Part shown: positions 22,070 to 34,535 of the stretch, piece after piece
Numbering within the stretch: the stretch's first letter is position 1
How the letters are laid out: every line of letters starts with the position of its first letter
Assembly (NCBI GenBank): GCA_001606155.1
Contig: LODT01000021.1
Location: forward strand, 372,001-436,000
Length of the DNA stretch: 64,000 nucleotides
Direction of reading: 5' to 3'
DNA from: Tieghemostelium lacteum
Lineage: Eukaryota > Evosea > Eumycetozoa > Dictyosteliales > Raperosteliaceae
Notes under the pieces: generated by a model
The model's database searches: none
Told to the model about the DNA's origin: nothing
Seen by the model: the letters and a program-made list of their open reading frames with translations, nothing else
Made by a program: the position numbers and the translations under genes

Positions 22070-23815
22070 ATGATTAAAAAAATATTTAGTGGTTTTGGAT
22101 CATCAAAGAAACAACAAACTATGGGAAGCAGTAATAGTAAAGGTTCAACAATTAGCCAAAAAATTACACCAATCTATCAGAATAATGATCATATTCTATT
22201 TGTTGAGTATGAACCTGGTTCACCAGTATATGCATGTTGTTATGCTGAATTGACTGAAATACCACAACATATATTCACTTCAAAGAATCCTAAACAAGAT
22301 GGAATAACAACTACACCTACTACTACAACAACAACAACAACAACAACAACAGAAGAAACTACTATTGAAAACTCAACCGAATCTACTAAGGTGACAACAC
22401 CAACAACAGGAGAGGATAAATTAGAAGAAAATCCACATTTAGTTACACTGATATTAGATTTTAATAAGATTAAAGAGATACCAGAATCAATAGGATTACT
22501 TGTAAATTTAAAAGAACTCTCATTGGCATCAAATCAGTTGACTGAGATACCCGATTATCTCACAAAACTACAGTTTTTAACAACACTACAAATTGGTTTA
22601 AACCCACTCACTAGTTTTCCAACTGTAGTATGTAACATTAAATCACTAACTACTTTACATTTGGAATCCAACCAAATTACTGAATTACCTGATAGTTTTG
22701 AAAATTTAGTTAATTTAAAGGTATGTATTTAACCTAAATAGTATAACCCTTCAAATTTATTAATATCTATATATTTTTAAAATCTAAAATAGACATTGTC
22801 ATTGATGGATAATAATTTAAAATCTATACCAAAATCACTACCAACTCAAATTGAAAAACTAAATTTATCATGTAATGAAATTGAAAATGTACAATCAGAG
22901 TCACTAGAGAGATTAGGCGAATCATTGGTGACATTGACTCTATTGGAGAATAGAATTAAAGAGTTTGGAAGTTCATTTGGTAAATTATCAAAATTACAAA
23001 CTTTGATATTGGATTGTAACTACATTTCTGAAATACCAGGTAATGTAGTATTGGGTATGAAATCTTTGATTACTTTTAATGTACCACATAATCAATTGAC
23101 TACTCTTCCAGCCGAGTTAATTAAATTACCAATTAAAGTAATGGATGTCAGAGGTAATCCATTTGAAATTATAAAAACAAAGTCGATGGAACAATCCTCA
23201 ACCTCTCTATTCCAATTAGAAGATTTCATTTTGGATAAAGAACATCTTACTAGTCTACAAGTAGAGCAGTTAGATATTATCATTAGTAATATCCCTGACC
23301 AAGAAAATGAAGAATCACAAAAATCAGCATCAACAAGCACAAAAAACAATGGTGATAATCAAAGAATGATATTTTGGCAATCTATTATTCCAGATTTGAT
23401 TATTGATAAATTGTATTTAGGATGCAGGGAATGTGCTATGAATAAGAATTGGTTGTTACAGAATAATATCACACATATTCTAACAGTGGCACAATTGAAC
23501 CCACTCTATTCGGATTTGTTCAAGTACAAGTGTATAAAAATTGACGATGTTGACAGCGAGGATATTTATAAATACTTTAAAGAGATTGTTGAGTTTATTG
23601 AAGAGGGTCGTACTTCTGGTGGTGGTGTATTGGTACATTGTAGAGCTGGTGTCTCTAGATCTGCTACCTCTATTATTGCCTACTTAATGACAAAGAATAA
23701 TATCACCTATCAGGAAGCTTTCAATTTAACAGTTTCCAAAAGAAATAGAATTTGTCCAAACCTTGGTTTTAGAGCTCAATTGAAAAAATATGAAGAAACT
23801 CTTTTTAAAAAATAA
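22070..23815 (+). CDS. Leucine-rich-repeat dual-specificity phosphatase (MPL-type)
   Basis: Two exons, 22070-22720 and 22793-23815, give 557 residues. The N-terminus is short and basic and is followed by a Thr-rich linker. Leucine-rich repeats fill about residues 120-320 (LSLASNQLTEIPDYL, LHLESNQITELPDSF, LILDCNYISEIPGNV). A dual-specificity phosphatase domain follows at about 385-555. Its active site VLVHCRAGVSRSATS gives catalytic Cys500 and Arg506. This LRR plus DSP architecture is known in dictyostelid MAP-kinase phosphatases (MPL proteins), so a role in dephosphorylating MAP kinases is likely. Which paralogue it is cannot be read here. Start: ATG 22070; the in-frame upstream TTG is ignored. 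Confidence 0.92.
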
Positions 23816-24021
23816 ACCACTCCACCCCAACAACACTTTATCACCAATAATTATTATTGAATAAATGTGCTGATGTGGTGTTGTTTAAAGAATATACAAA
23901 CAATCTAAATTTTTAAAAAAATTTTAATTTATATTTAAAATTTTATTCCACCAGAACACTTAGGAAATTTCCGTCTATCATATAAAAGTTTTTTTTTTTC
24001 GAAATTTCGTATCATTCGACA

Positions 24022-25524
24022 ATGCAGGAATCTAGCACTAATACAAATTATAGAGAATGGAATATCAAACCTACTATAGCTGCAAATAATACTACCAATC
24101 CAATCAGAGCCATTGTTGATAATGGTAAATATAAACCAAACCCATCAAAATCACTGATACCCTTATCCATAGGAGACCCATGTGTTTTTGGTAATTTAAA
24201 TGTAGAACAGAGTGTAAATCAAGTTTTAAAACAAAACATTGACTCTATGAAATATAATGGTTATCCACCATCAATTGTAAGTCATTATCAAACCTCATAT
24301 CCACAAAACAAAGAATATTAATATGATTTTACATAAATTTCTGAATGACAGGGATACGAACCAGCAAGAAACGCAGTTGCAAAGTTTGTAGAAACCCCAA
24401 CGTCACCATTAATAGCTAGTGACATTATATTAGCATCTGGCGCATCAGGTGCTATCGAAATTGCATTATCATCATTATTAAACCCAGGTGACAATATATT
24501 AATACCAAAACCTGGATTCTCACTGTATGAGTGTCAATCAAAGAACAAAGGCTTTGAACTTAGATTCTATAATTTATTGGTAAGATTTTGGAATGCAATA
24601 TACTTTGAAAATTCATATCGATATGAATTCAAAAATATCTAATTTATGATAATTTATTATTTACAGCCAAATAAATCATGGGAAATTGATATAACACATT
24701 TAAGATCACTAATAGATAACAAGACAAAGGCAATTTTAATCAATAATCCGTCAAATCCATGTGGAAGCGTATATACTAGAGAACATTTATTAGATATATT
24801 AGCAGTTGCTGATGAATTTTGTCTACCAATTTTAGCAGATGAAATATATTGTTCAATGACATTTGGTGAGACTCAATTTATACCTATTGCATCTCTTACC
24901 TCTACTGTACCTGTCCTAGCCATTGGAGGTATTGCTAAAAGATTTTTAGTACCTGGTTGGAGACTTGGTTGGATTGCAATCCATGATAGAAATTCTATTT
25001 TAGGTGCAGATGTAAGAATTTACTATTTAATTTACTAGAAACTTAAAAACAATGTGAAATCTGAACTAATACTAATATATTTTATTTAAATTTAGTTTAA
25101 AAGATCAATTATATCATTATCACAAATTATATTAGGACCCAATTCATTGATTCAGTCAATTTTACCTACTATATTAGATGTAAACAATGAGGGTATCCAA
25201 AAGTTTTTTAAAGAGGTTAATAAGACATTGGAGTGTCATTCTAATTTGACAGTTGAGTTACTTTCAAAAGTTGATGGTTTATCTCCTATAGTATCTCATG
25301 GTGCAATGTATCAGATGGTTGGTATTGATACAAAGAAATTTAAAGACATTGATAATGATGTTACTTTTATGGGTAAATTATTAGAAGAAGAAAGCGTTTT
25401 TGTGTTACCTGGAACAGTTTTTGGTTTACCAAACTTTTTTAGAATTGTTTTTTGTGCTCCTGAAGATAAATTAAGGGATGCATATAAAAGAATGGAAGAT
25501 TTCTGTCAAAGACATAAACTATAA
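24022..25524 (+). CDS. tat: Tyrosine aminotransferase
   Basis: Four exons, 24022-24276, 24352-24579, 24667-25011 and 25096-25524, all phase 0, give 418 residues. It is a fold-type I, PLP-dependent enzyme that transfers the amino group of tyrosine to 2-oxoglutarate, the first step of tyrosine breakdown. Visible features are [29 protein letters not shown], the PLP-contact region [23 protein letters not shown] and the Schiff-base Lys252 in [16 protein letters not shown]. At the C-terminus [16 protein letters not shown] holds the substrate carboxylate-binding Arg. Every exon junction falls between well-aligned family motifs. Confidence 0.93.
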
Positions 25525-25825
25525 AGAAAAAGATCTCATCCAAATGACAATCAATCAAATCAGGATTTAAGACACATAAGATAATAAATAATAATAATTT
25601 ATACTTTTTTTTAAATCTTTATTTTTTTTCTTTTAAGCCAACCATGGTTTGAGTCTATATAAGAAAGTTTGTAGATCTCGAGAGAGTTGTATTGTTTTTG
25701 GTCTTTTTTTTTATTTGTTGTTACATTTGTGTTTTGAGTTTTTTGATGATTTATATATTTAACAAAAGTAGTAGTTGGAGTGGAGATAAATTGTGGATTG
25801 TTGATGTTTGGAAGAAATAAAGATT
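25525..25825. other. Short convergent spacer
   Basis: Lies between the stops of the aminotransferase (+) and ARP3 (-). T-rich and probably carries both 3' UTRs. Nothing else recognised. Confidence 0.55.
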
Positions 25826-27245
25826 TTAATTCATACCACCAAATACAGCATTGTATCTTGCAATGGATGGACCAATTTCATCGTATTGAGCTTTAGTATG
25901 ACATACATTGTAAAATTCTGGAGTTGAACCAAGCATAGAACCACCAAACCATACGGCATAACGTTGCATATTGTGAGAAATAACTTGAACAGTGAGTGGA
26001 ACAGCTTTGTATTTACCACCAGAGAGTTCTTCAGATCTCTTGATACGATAGTCAACAGATCTCTTGATATCTCTTTGAAGACGTTTACCAAAATCTTTAA
26101 ACATGGTTGATCCACCAGATAAGACAATGTTCTTGTAGAGACCTCTACGACAATCAATTGGACATGATTGAATGGTATCATCGACAACTTTTGGCAATGG
26201 GGTAAGGAAGTCGCTGTTGGCAATCTCAGGGTTAAAGAATACCTCTGGACCAAGGAATCTCTCGTAACCTACATCATAACTGAATGGTTTCTTGGTGACA
26301 GCTTCCAATTGTTGAACAGTTTTAATCCAGGTCTCTGGTTGTTGATCGTATTTCTGGAATTCCTTAACAATATCTGGGGAGACGTAGCAGTGTTGTTCTT
26401 TGGTACGTTTGGCAATTTCAAATGCCTCACTTGGTGGAATACCTGGTTCACGTTCTCTCATAATTTGTTGAATGAAACCAGTAATATCTTTACCGGCAAT
26501 TGGAATGTGTTTAATACTTGATCCAATAACGTAACCTTCAGCAACTGGAATAACGTGAGTAACACCATCACCAGAATCAATAACAGTACCAGTTAGATTC
26601 TCTGTAGCATTCTTACTGGTCCATGAGGCTGCCAATGCCAAAACTGCTTGTACTGCAATATATAAACCTGGAACATTAAATGTTTCAAACATAATCTCTG
26701 CAGTGAATTCACGATTCTCTGGTGCATTTAAGGGTGGTTCAGTCTATTAATATTAAAAAAAAAAGTAATATATAAATATATTAATAATCATATTTTTTTT
26801 TTTTTGTGTTTATATAAAAGTTCATGTGATATAATCTTGTGATTATCCTATTTATAATATTGGTGGATATTGTGATTTGATTGTAGAATTGGTTATAAAA
26901 ACTTACTAATAAGAAATAGTGATCTTCTGGTTCACAACGTAAATATTTGAAGATACATTGTTCCCAATATTGTTCCATAAAGGTCCAATTATCAATTTGA
27001 CCATGACGAATTGGATAGTTGAGATCATATGTTTTAGAATTGGCAATAGCCTCATCACCAATGAAGAAATCTAAATCTTCAACACCTTTCTTTTGAGAAG
27101 CAGCTGTTTGCTTTCCTTTAGAGGTTTGAGTTGCAATGGCTGTTGGAATAATGAAATTTGGATCATTGTTGCCTGCAAAACCCATTTTAGTGTAACCTGT
27201 ACCATTATCAATGATAACTGCTGGTAAACCTGAAACTGGATTCAT
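25826..27245 (-). CDS. arpC: Actin-related protein 3 (ARP2/3 complex)
   Basis: Two minus-strand exons, 26907-27245 and 25826-26743, give 418 residues, the expected ARP3 length. ARP3 is one of the two actin-like subunits of the ARP2/3 complex that nucleates branched actin filaments. The actin-fold nucleotide-binding motifs are clear: [17 protein letters not shown] near the start, [25 protein letters not shown] and [17 protein letters not shown]. The sequence ends [10 protein letters not shown]. The intron (163 nt) has a GTAAGT donor and TAG acceptor and falls between DHYFLL and [12 protein letters not shown]. Codon use is more biased than in the neighbours, as expected for a well-expressed gene. 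Confidence 0.96.
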
Positions 27246-27899
27246 TTTTTTAATATATTATAAAGGAAAAGCTAAATGTACAATAAAAAATGATGAAAAT
27301 CAAAAAAAAAAAAAAAAAAAAATCAAAAAAATTACAAAAATCTTTTCTCTACAACCCATTTTTTTTCATTTGAAAAAATGGCAAAAAGAGAACTTCCAAA
27401 TACTTTTGGTATTCGTCAATTCTAATTTAGATATTTAATTTATATTAAACTTTTCATTTTTATATTATACACTTAAAAACCATTGTGATAATGTAATTTT
27501 GTAAAATCAATAGTTTTATATATTTGAATACTACCTTTCTAAACTATTTGAAAGTATCTAGAAAACTAGTCTACAATTCGGACACTTGAAATTTAACAAA
27601 GGACACTGTTTCCTATTAAAAACTAAAGTAAAGAATTAAATTTACAAATTGATTTTATAATATGAAATAATTAAATCATATTTTGAAATATTTTCAATCT
27701 ATAAAATGGAAAGATGTAAATTTTATGACTACATTTGTTGTGGCCTCAATAGTAAAGTGGGTCGATTAGTTAATATTCAACATTTGAGTTATCTTAAATT
27801 TTCTAAACGGAGAAAGAAATTTTTTAATTTTTTTTTTATTTTTTCACCCACTTTTGTATCTTCATATACTACAAAGAAATAGTTCTGAATCTACCTAGA
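27246..27899. other. Divergent promoter region between ARP3 and HBS1
   Basis: About 650 nt, with an A run at 27302-27322. No convincing gene or RNA recognised. Confidence 0.55.
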
Positions 27900-30333
27900 A
27901 TGTCAAGACATAGGTTCTTAAAGAATAGTAAACTATCATCTATTTGGATATGTGGTTGATTAATATATTAATATTTCATCAATTACAGATGTAGACGATG
28001 ATTATGACGACAATGAAGATGATTACAATGAAGATTTTGACGAAGAAGTTTACGTTGTTTATGATACTTTAATTGATAAAATTACAGATCTTACTTTAGA
28101 GGAGGTTGATGAAGTACTTTTGGATTTTAATTATAACGTAGACGACACTATCAATTACTTTTTAGAAGATGCAGGAATTACAGAGAAACCTGTTTTAAAA
28201 ACATCTAAACCTCAACCTCAAATACAAACAAAACAAAACAACAGTAGTAATAGTAGTAACAATGGGAAACCACAGCAAAAACCACAACAACAAAAAACAA
28301 AAGGTTAGTACTATACATAGAATATATCATTATTTTGATAACAAAAAAAAAACAACTATTGTTTTATATATTATATATATATATGGTTATGTTAGTTCTT
28401 ATTCTTATATACCAAAATACTTGTTTGCAGCATCATTTCCATCAACATTAGCAATAGATCTTTGTCAAAGAGATAAAAGTAATAGTAATAATAATATCAT
28501 ATCAAATAAGGAGTTTACATTTCAATCTCTTTACAGTAGCAGTAATAATAATAATAATAATGAGGGCGTTGATAAAATTACACCTTTTGATTTTAATACA
28601 CCATCACCTGATGATCTAATTTTAGAAAAACAAAAACAAGCATTTAAACCAAAATCCTCTAGCTCTTCAAGTACTTTGTCACTTTGTTTTGTTTTTGTTT
28701 CTATAAATATTGTAAAATGTAATAATACTAATATTTAATTACTTTTTTTTTTAAAAATACTATAGAAGATGATAAAACAAAGAGTAATAATAAACCAATA
28801 CAACAACAAAAGAATAATAATAATAATATAGAATCTAAAACACCTTATAATACACCAACTGGAGGTACACCTATTTCAGAGAGTATACTGAAAGAGGAAA
28901 ATGTAAATATCAACACTAAAACAACAACAACAACAACAGTAAAGCAACACTCTGAGAGTAGAAGAAGAGATTTAGAGGAGATGGTACATAAATCATTTTC
29001 ATCGACAGATAATAAACCTCATTTGAATATGGTTGTAATTGGACATGTTGATGCGGGTAAAAGTACAACTATGGGACATTTACTGTTTAAATTAGGTCAA
29101 GTAGACAAGAGAACAATGGATAAATACGAACATGAAGCTAATAGAATGGGTAAGAGTAGTTTTCACTTTGCATGGGTACTAGACGAACACGATGAAGAGA
29201 GAGAAAGAGGTGTTACTATGGATGTTTGTGTACGTTATTTTGAGACTCCTCATAGATCAATTACAATTCTAGATGCACCAGGTCACAGAGATTTCATTCC
29301 TAATATGATTAGTGGTACAACTCAAGCTGATGTTGCTATACTTCTCATTAATGCCAGTGAATTTGAAGCTGGTTTCTCAACAGAAGGTCAAACTAGAGAA
29401 CATGCACTGCTAGCTAAATCATTAGGAATTATGCAACTAATCATTGCCATTAATAAGATGGATATGATTGATTTCTCTGAAGAGAGATACAATTACATTG
29501 TAGAGACACTCAAGCATTTCCTATCCACTGCTAAATTCAGTGAGAGTTCACTTAGATTTATACCAATCTCTGGTTATACAGGTGAGAATCTTGTCGATAA
29601 AAAAGAACCAAAAATGTCATGGTTCAAAGGACAAACTCTAATTCAATATATCGACTCTTTTAGTGTCGGTGAAAGACTCATTAACAAACCTTTTAGAATG
29701 AATGTCAATGATATCTATAAATCCACAAGTAAAGGTTTAATTAGTGTAGGTGGTAAAATAGAAGCTGGTCTAGTAGGTACAGGTGACAGAATCCTTATAG
29801 CACCTGGTAATGAAATGTGTGTAATCAAACAAGTCAGACGTAACCACATGGAATCGGAGTGGGGTGTAGGTGGAGACAATGTAGATTTAACTCTACAAAT
29901 TGAGAATACCACTGCTATCCGTGTTGGATCTATTCTCTGTGATCCTGAGAAACCTATTCCAATGTGCAAGAAATTCCAAGCACAAATTGTAACATTTGTA
30001 CTGGCTACACCAATCATTTGTGGAAGTCAAGTAGTATTCCATGCACATTCTATGGAGGAACCAGCAACCATCACTAAATTACTAAGTATTCTAGACCAAG
30101 GTGGTCAGGTCTCTAAAAAGAATCCAAGATGTATCAGTGATACAACCACTGCTCTTGTTGAAATTCAACTTCAGAGATTATCTTGTTTGGAGCTTTACTC
30201 TTCATTTAGACAATTGGGTAGATTTACCCTTCGTGAGGCTGGTAAAACTGTAGCTGCTGGTATTATAACTGAATTTTTAGAACACAAGAACAATTCAAAA
30301 ACCACAAAAACTACAACTTCATCATCAAAATAA
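27900..30333 (+). CDS. hbs1: HBS1, ribosome-rescue GTPase
   Basis: Four exons, 27900-27927, 27989-28303, 28431-28670 and 28766-30333, give 716 residues. HBS1 is an EF-1alpha/eRF3-like GTPase that works with Pelota (Dom34) to free stalled ribosomes in no-go and non-stop decay. The short first exon starts MSRHRFLKN, like other HBS1 proteins. An acidic HBS1 N-terminal domain follows (LTLEEVDEVLLDFNYNVDDTINYFLEDAG). A Gln/Asn/Ser-rich linker precedes the GTPase: GHVDAGKST from residue 287, DAPGHRDF and NKMDM. The switch and C-terminal barrels resemble HBS1, not EF-1alpha (FAWVLDEHDEERERGVTMD; LEIQ-type end LVEIQLQRLSCLELY). No peptide-release motif is present, so eRF3 is less likely. Confidence 0.92.
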
Positions 30334-30519
30334 ATAATTAAAAACTTTTATAATATAAGCTATATAGTACTTGCTGTGCCAATCAAAGAAAATTATAATT
30401 TTCTACTTAAGTTTTGATGTGCGAAAAAATAAAATGGATTATTTTTTTTTTTTTTTTTATAAAAATATAAAGATTTGTTTGGTTAGAGTAGTGTTAATTT
30501 TATTTTAGTAAAAGGAATT

Positions 30520-32490
30520 ATGTCATCACCATCTTCAAATTCCAATTCACCAATAAGTTCTACACTACAACAACATGTAAACACACCAACATCAACACCA
30601 AAGAAGAAATTAGGACATTCACAATTATCACTAGTTAGTAACAATTCTTCAGATCAGTCTTCAAATGTAGAGGAAGTGTTTATTCCACCCAGTGAATGGG
30701 TACCTAAAGCAATGCATACACATGCAGATATATTGGAATTGAGAGAACGTATTCGTCCACTCTCACAAAATAAGTCATTTTCCAGAAATAGAAGATCAGG
30801 TAAAACAGAGGCTAAAGGTGTCATCAATGATACCATGTTAACTAAACTACTCATGCAGTATCTACATGAAGAAAATCTTACATCCACATTAAAAATCATT
30901 CAAGAGGAGACAAAAATCAAGTTTGTACCAAATGAGGTAGAGAAGGAATCACTAGTTTCCATCTTGAGAGTTGGTGTAAAAACCACTGGCGATTGGTTTG
31001 AAGAAATTGATTTTAATCTATTGGATATGGATCCTGAAGTAGAGGCTTATCATGCCTATGGTACTGAACAGGATCTCTCAGATCCCACCAACAAAGAAAA
31101 CCTAATGGATGACAGACATGATGAGAAACAATTTGTCAAAAATCCAGATGGCACCATAGCTCTATCTACACTAAATAAACTAATTTGGTGGTTTATAGGG
31201 AATGTTAGTAATTCATCTGGTATGTATAAATTATAGCTTAAATCAATCTAGGAAATATGTAAAATTCTAACTCCATCTACAATCTTTATATATAGATATA
31301 AATGAATATAAAAAAATATTCTTTTTAACTTATCAGACATTTACAACAGCAGAAGTATTATTATCAAAATTCATTCAAATTTATTTATTATTAATTAGTG
31401 ATTCAGAGAGTACAGAGGCATTCCAAGTAATGCAATTATTAAAGTTTTGGGTAGAACAACAACCAAATGATTTTAATGATAAACTATTGACAACTCTTAC
31501 CAATTTCAATGATAATCAAGTTTCAAATAATCAATGGTCAAAAAATCTTAGACAAGCAATTTCTAAGTTAAATGTAAGTTCTTAAATACCACCTCAAAAA
31601 AAAAAAAACCAACATAATTATTTGAAAGATATTAATTATAAGAATGATAATAATGAATATAATAGGAAAATCAAAATAATCATATAAAAAGAAAAGAAAG
31701 TAAAGATCCACCTGAACCTAGAGTACCAAAGAATATATTTTCTCCAACATTGACATTGGATGATGTAGATGAAGAAGAAATTGCCAGACAATTGTGTCTC
31801 ATTGATTTTGCATTGTATGAGCAGATTAAGTCATCAGAATTCCTAATTAAGGGTTGGACTAAACCTCAATTTAGATCGAAAGCTGTTAATTTGTTGGCAA
31901 TGATTAGAAGATTTAATGATTTCACTAAATGGGTTGCAAGTAGTATATTGACTGAACAGAATCCACGTGGTCGTGTTAAACTTTTGTCTAGATATCTAAA
32001 GATATGTGACCATTTACGTACACTGAATAACTTTCATAGTTTGATGGCTATCTATGGTGGTATTAATAATACTCATGTGTTCCGTACCAAGAGCATACGT
32101 AAAGATCTCTCTAAACAGCAACAGGATACCTATAATGAACTGGAGAAACTCTTTACCTCCGACAGTAATTACAAAACCTATAGAATTGCCTATCAGAATG
32201 CCAAACCACCTGCTGTACCATTCCTAGGTATTCATTTAAGAGATCTCACTTTTGTTGATGAAGGTAGTCCTGATAAGATTGACAATATGATTAACTTAAA
32301 CAAAAGAAGAACTCTCTGGAGAGTCATTTCCAACACCATCCGTTATCAACCTATACCATATAATTTCCTAAAAGTTCATCAAATCTCACTGTTTTTAACC
32401 GAATTAAAATTAGATGCTGAACAAACTCAAACTCTTGATTTGAGTCATGATACCATTTCAATGACTCCATCTTCTCCAACGAAACACTAA
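30520..32490 (+). CDS. Ras guanine-nucleotide exchange factor with LisH motif
   Basis: Three exons, 30520-31219, 31296-31573 and 31666-32490, give 600 residues. It swaps GDP for GTP on a Ras-family GTPase. Domains in order: a Ser/Thr/Pro-rich start; a LisH dimerisation motif at about 102-130 (INDTMLTKLLMQYLHEENLTSTLKII); a RasGEF-N region from about 215 (LSTLNKLIWWFIGNVSNSS, then INEYKKIFFLTYQTFTTAEVLL after the intron); and the catalytic Cdc25 domain at about 350-585 (EEIARQLCLIDFALYEQI, ILTEQNPRGRVKLLSRYLKICDHL, NNFHSLMAIYGGINN, PFLGIHLRDLTFVDEG). LisH plus RasGEF is a common dictyostelid layout. The true intron 1 acceptor is at 31294-31295, since only this restores the conserved FLTYQTFTT segment. 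The target Ras is unknown. Confidence 0.92.
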
Positions 32491-32676
32491 ATCTACATTC
32501 CATATAGTTGATACATGTACAAAATATTTAAACTAACAATACCAACTACAACAACCAAAAAAGTATATTCCCTCTTCGTTTTCCCCCTCCTCCTATAAAT
32601 TGTAATAATAAAATTTAAATAAATTTCATGATAATAATATTATTAGAATAAAATGAAAATCATTTTATTAGTTTTC

Positions 32677-33591
32677 TTAAGGATTGGAATGAATATGTAC
32701 TACTGGTGGTATTATATGTGGATGTTGAATTTCTTCGTGATCTCTTTCCACACCTTGGTTATTACTATTATTATCGATGTTTTTGGTATTAGATTCTTGA
32801 TCGCTTTCAAGAGAACATTCATTCCAAATCTCTTGTAATGAAATTAATGCTGATAAGCAACCTGACAGACCAATTATTAAATTATTTTCAATTTCATAAA
32901 TACTACAAATACATAGACCAAATTCACCAATCATTAATATAATAGATTTTAATAAACTATTTCTTTCACGAATTTGTTCTTTTATCTTTTCTTTTTGTTC
33001 TATACTAATTTCCTTTGTTGACAATCTGCGAGAGTGTATCAATTGATATTGTAATTTAAAGAATTGATATAGTATTCTAATCATAAATATAGATAGTGAA
33101 TATATCCAAATGAAATCAGATACCTTTCCAACAGTTGAAATAAACTTGAATTTGAAAATCTTAATCTTTGTACCCCAGAATATGACATCAGCAATCTCTG
33201 AATAAAATGAAAATATCTGATCTACCAATTCAAATTGACCAATGACTATAGATTGGAGAGTTTGAAAGTTAATTAGTGATGACCATTTACAAGGTACAAT
33301 GGATTTACCTCGGTTTCTTATAAAATCTAAAAGTGATTTAAATTCATAAAAGAAACCACCTAATCGATATACAACTCTTGCATCACTTAAACTGTATTCC
33401 AATGCCTCTAGTCTATCCTGTACTGTCTTGTCATTGAATCTAAATAAAACCTTAAATAACTTGTACAATAATAACCTTTTCTCTATACCATAGTGTAATA
33501 TTTTACTAAAATATTGTATAAATTTAAATATTTTATCTCTTCCATTTAGTTCACTTAGAATTTTAATAATTTTTTCTAATATATGTCTCAT
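32677..33591 (-). CDS. pex11: Peroxin 11 (peroxisome proliferation)
   Basis: Single-exon minus-strand gene, 304 residues. PEX11 proteins bind and elongate peroxisomal membranes before division. Supporting stretches are NGRDKIFKFIQYFSKIL, RVVYRLGGFFYEFKSLLDF, FEIVDQ-like FELVDQIFSFYSEIADVIFWG, and the C-terminal hydrophobic pair FGLCICSIYEIENNLIIGLSG and LSALISLQEIWNEC. The protein is basic, with an amphipathic N-terminal helix, as usual for the family. The tail (about 265-304) is Asn/His-rich low complexity. The stop is 186 nt from the convergent RasGEF stop. Confidence 0.85.
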   Translation of the reverse strand: MRHILEKIIKILSELNGRDKIFKFIQYFSKILHYGIEKRLLLYKLFKVLFRFNDKTVQDRLEALEYSLSDARVVYRLGGFFYEFKSLLDFIRNRGKSIVPCKWSSLINFQTLQSIVIGQFELVDQIFSFYSEIADVIFWGTKIKIFKFKFISTVGKVSDFIWIYSLSIFMIRILYQFFKLQYQLIHSRRLSTKEISIEQKEKIKEQIRERNSLLKSIILMIGEFGLCICSIYEIENNLIIGLSGCLSALISLQEIWNECSLESDQESNTKNIDNNSNNQGVERDHEEIQHPHIIPPVVHIHSNP

Positions 33592-33835
33592 ATTCTATTC
33601 ATGATCACCAGTGGTTTCACCTGAAATTAATTTTTTAAAAAATTTTACTTTCATCTTATCTTGATATGAGTGTAATCTAAATTAATAGTAAAAATGAAAT
33701 TCAATTTCAACAATTCATTAAATTATTTGAATCAAGTCGACTGTTCCAATGAAAGTTATAAAGTTATAATGGAATCTTCTTTAAGATTCTTGTCAATTTA
33801 TCAGATATTTTTATAAAATTTGATAATATTTAAAC

Positions 33836-33889
33836 ATGTCGACTTTTATTTTAGTAAAAATCATCAGACATCACATACATATATCATGA
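33836..33889 (+). promoter_or_regulatory. 17-codon upstream ORF ending on the start codon of the secreted-protein gene
   Basis: ATG at 33836 opens a short frame (MSTFILVKIIRH and onward) that stops at TGA 33887-33889, overlapping the ATG at 33886 as ATGA. If this DNA is in the 5' UTR it would force termination-reinitiation. It could instead be untranscribed promoter. The overlap is seen; the effect is inferred. Confidence 0.3.
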
Positions 33890-34500
33890 AATCGAATAAA
33901 TTTATAATATTTAGTTTATTATTGTTACCATTGTTAATAAAATGTCAAAGTAGTAGCAGTGATGAAAATGTATACATATTTGCACAATATGATGATAATG
34001 AATGTACAGTACCTGCACAAAACAATTACAGTTATTTTCTAACTGAAGGTTACTGTTTGACACCTGATACCTATGGATTATTAAGAAATGTAACATTAGA
34101 TATGACCTACGATTCCAATAGTAACACAGTAACTGTAAATAGTTATAGAAATACAGTTTGTGATCTCACTGGAATTGAATCGACAGAAGTTTACAATTTG
34201 AATGAATGTAACAGTGGACTATTTGTATATACTTCTACAAGACCACTTAAACTACCTACCTCTTCTGCAATGGTCATTAAAGTATTTGATGAGACTTGTG
34301 ATGGACTTTTAGCTGGTCAATTCTATTTCAACGGTACAGTATTCTATTCAGCAGATGAAACTTCCACAACATACTTTTGCAGTGAATCCCAAGTTCCATA
34401 TGAAACATTTTGCAGTAGAGCCATTTGGGGAGCATGTGAAACCTATGATATTCTTAAGAATTGTATTTCACATCACCCTATAAGTGTTTCATGTTCTTAA
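33886..34500 (+). CDS. Secreted Cys-rich dictyostelid protein, 204 aa
   Basis: Starts with a clear signal peptide (MKSNKFIIFSLLLLPLLIKCQ). Cleavage is likely after Cys19 or Gln20. The mature part has about ten Cys residues and several N-glycosylation sites (NYS, NVT, NGT). The pattern NECTVPAQNNYSYFLTEGYC, then CDLTGIES, VFDETCDGLLAGQFYFNG, TYFCSESQVPYETFCS and a final SVSCS matches a family of short secreted proteins I know from dictyostelid genomes and which has no assigned function. It could be an extracellular matrix, spore-coat or lysosomal protein; nothing here decides. Start chosen at ATG 33886 because it begins the signal peptide. Confidence 0.8.
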   Translation: MKSNKFIIFSLLLLPLLIKCQSSSSDENVYIFAQYDDNECTVPAQNNYSYFLTEGYCLTPDTYGLLRNVTLDMTYDSNSNTVTVNSYRNTVCDLTGIESTEVYNLNECNSGLFVYTSTRPLKLPTSSAMVIKVFDETCDGLLAGQFYFNGTVFYSADETSTTYFCSESQVPYETFCSRAIWGACETYDILKNCISHHPISVSCS

Positions 34501-34535
34501 AACAATACAAATAAAAATATATTTATTGAAACACA

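Noticed and set aside
28262-28738. 158-codon open frame spanning HBS1 intron 2 and exon 3
   Set aside because: The first half is intron. The splice model with HBS1 phases explains the coding part.
31200-31340. Alternative RasGEF splice using the acceptor at 31336
   Set aside because: The frame does not fit the first exon, and it would delete the conserved FFLTYQ segment that the acceptor at 31295 restores.
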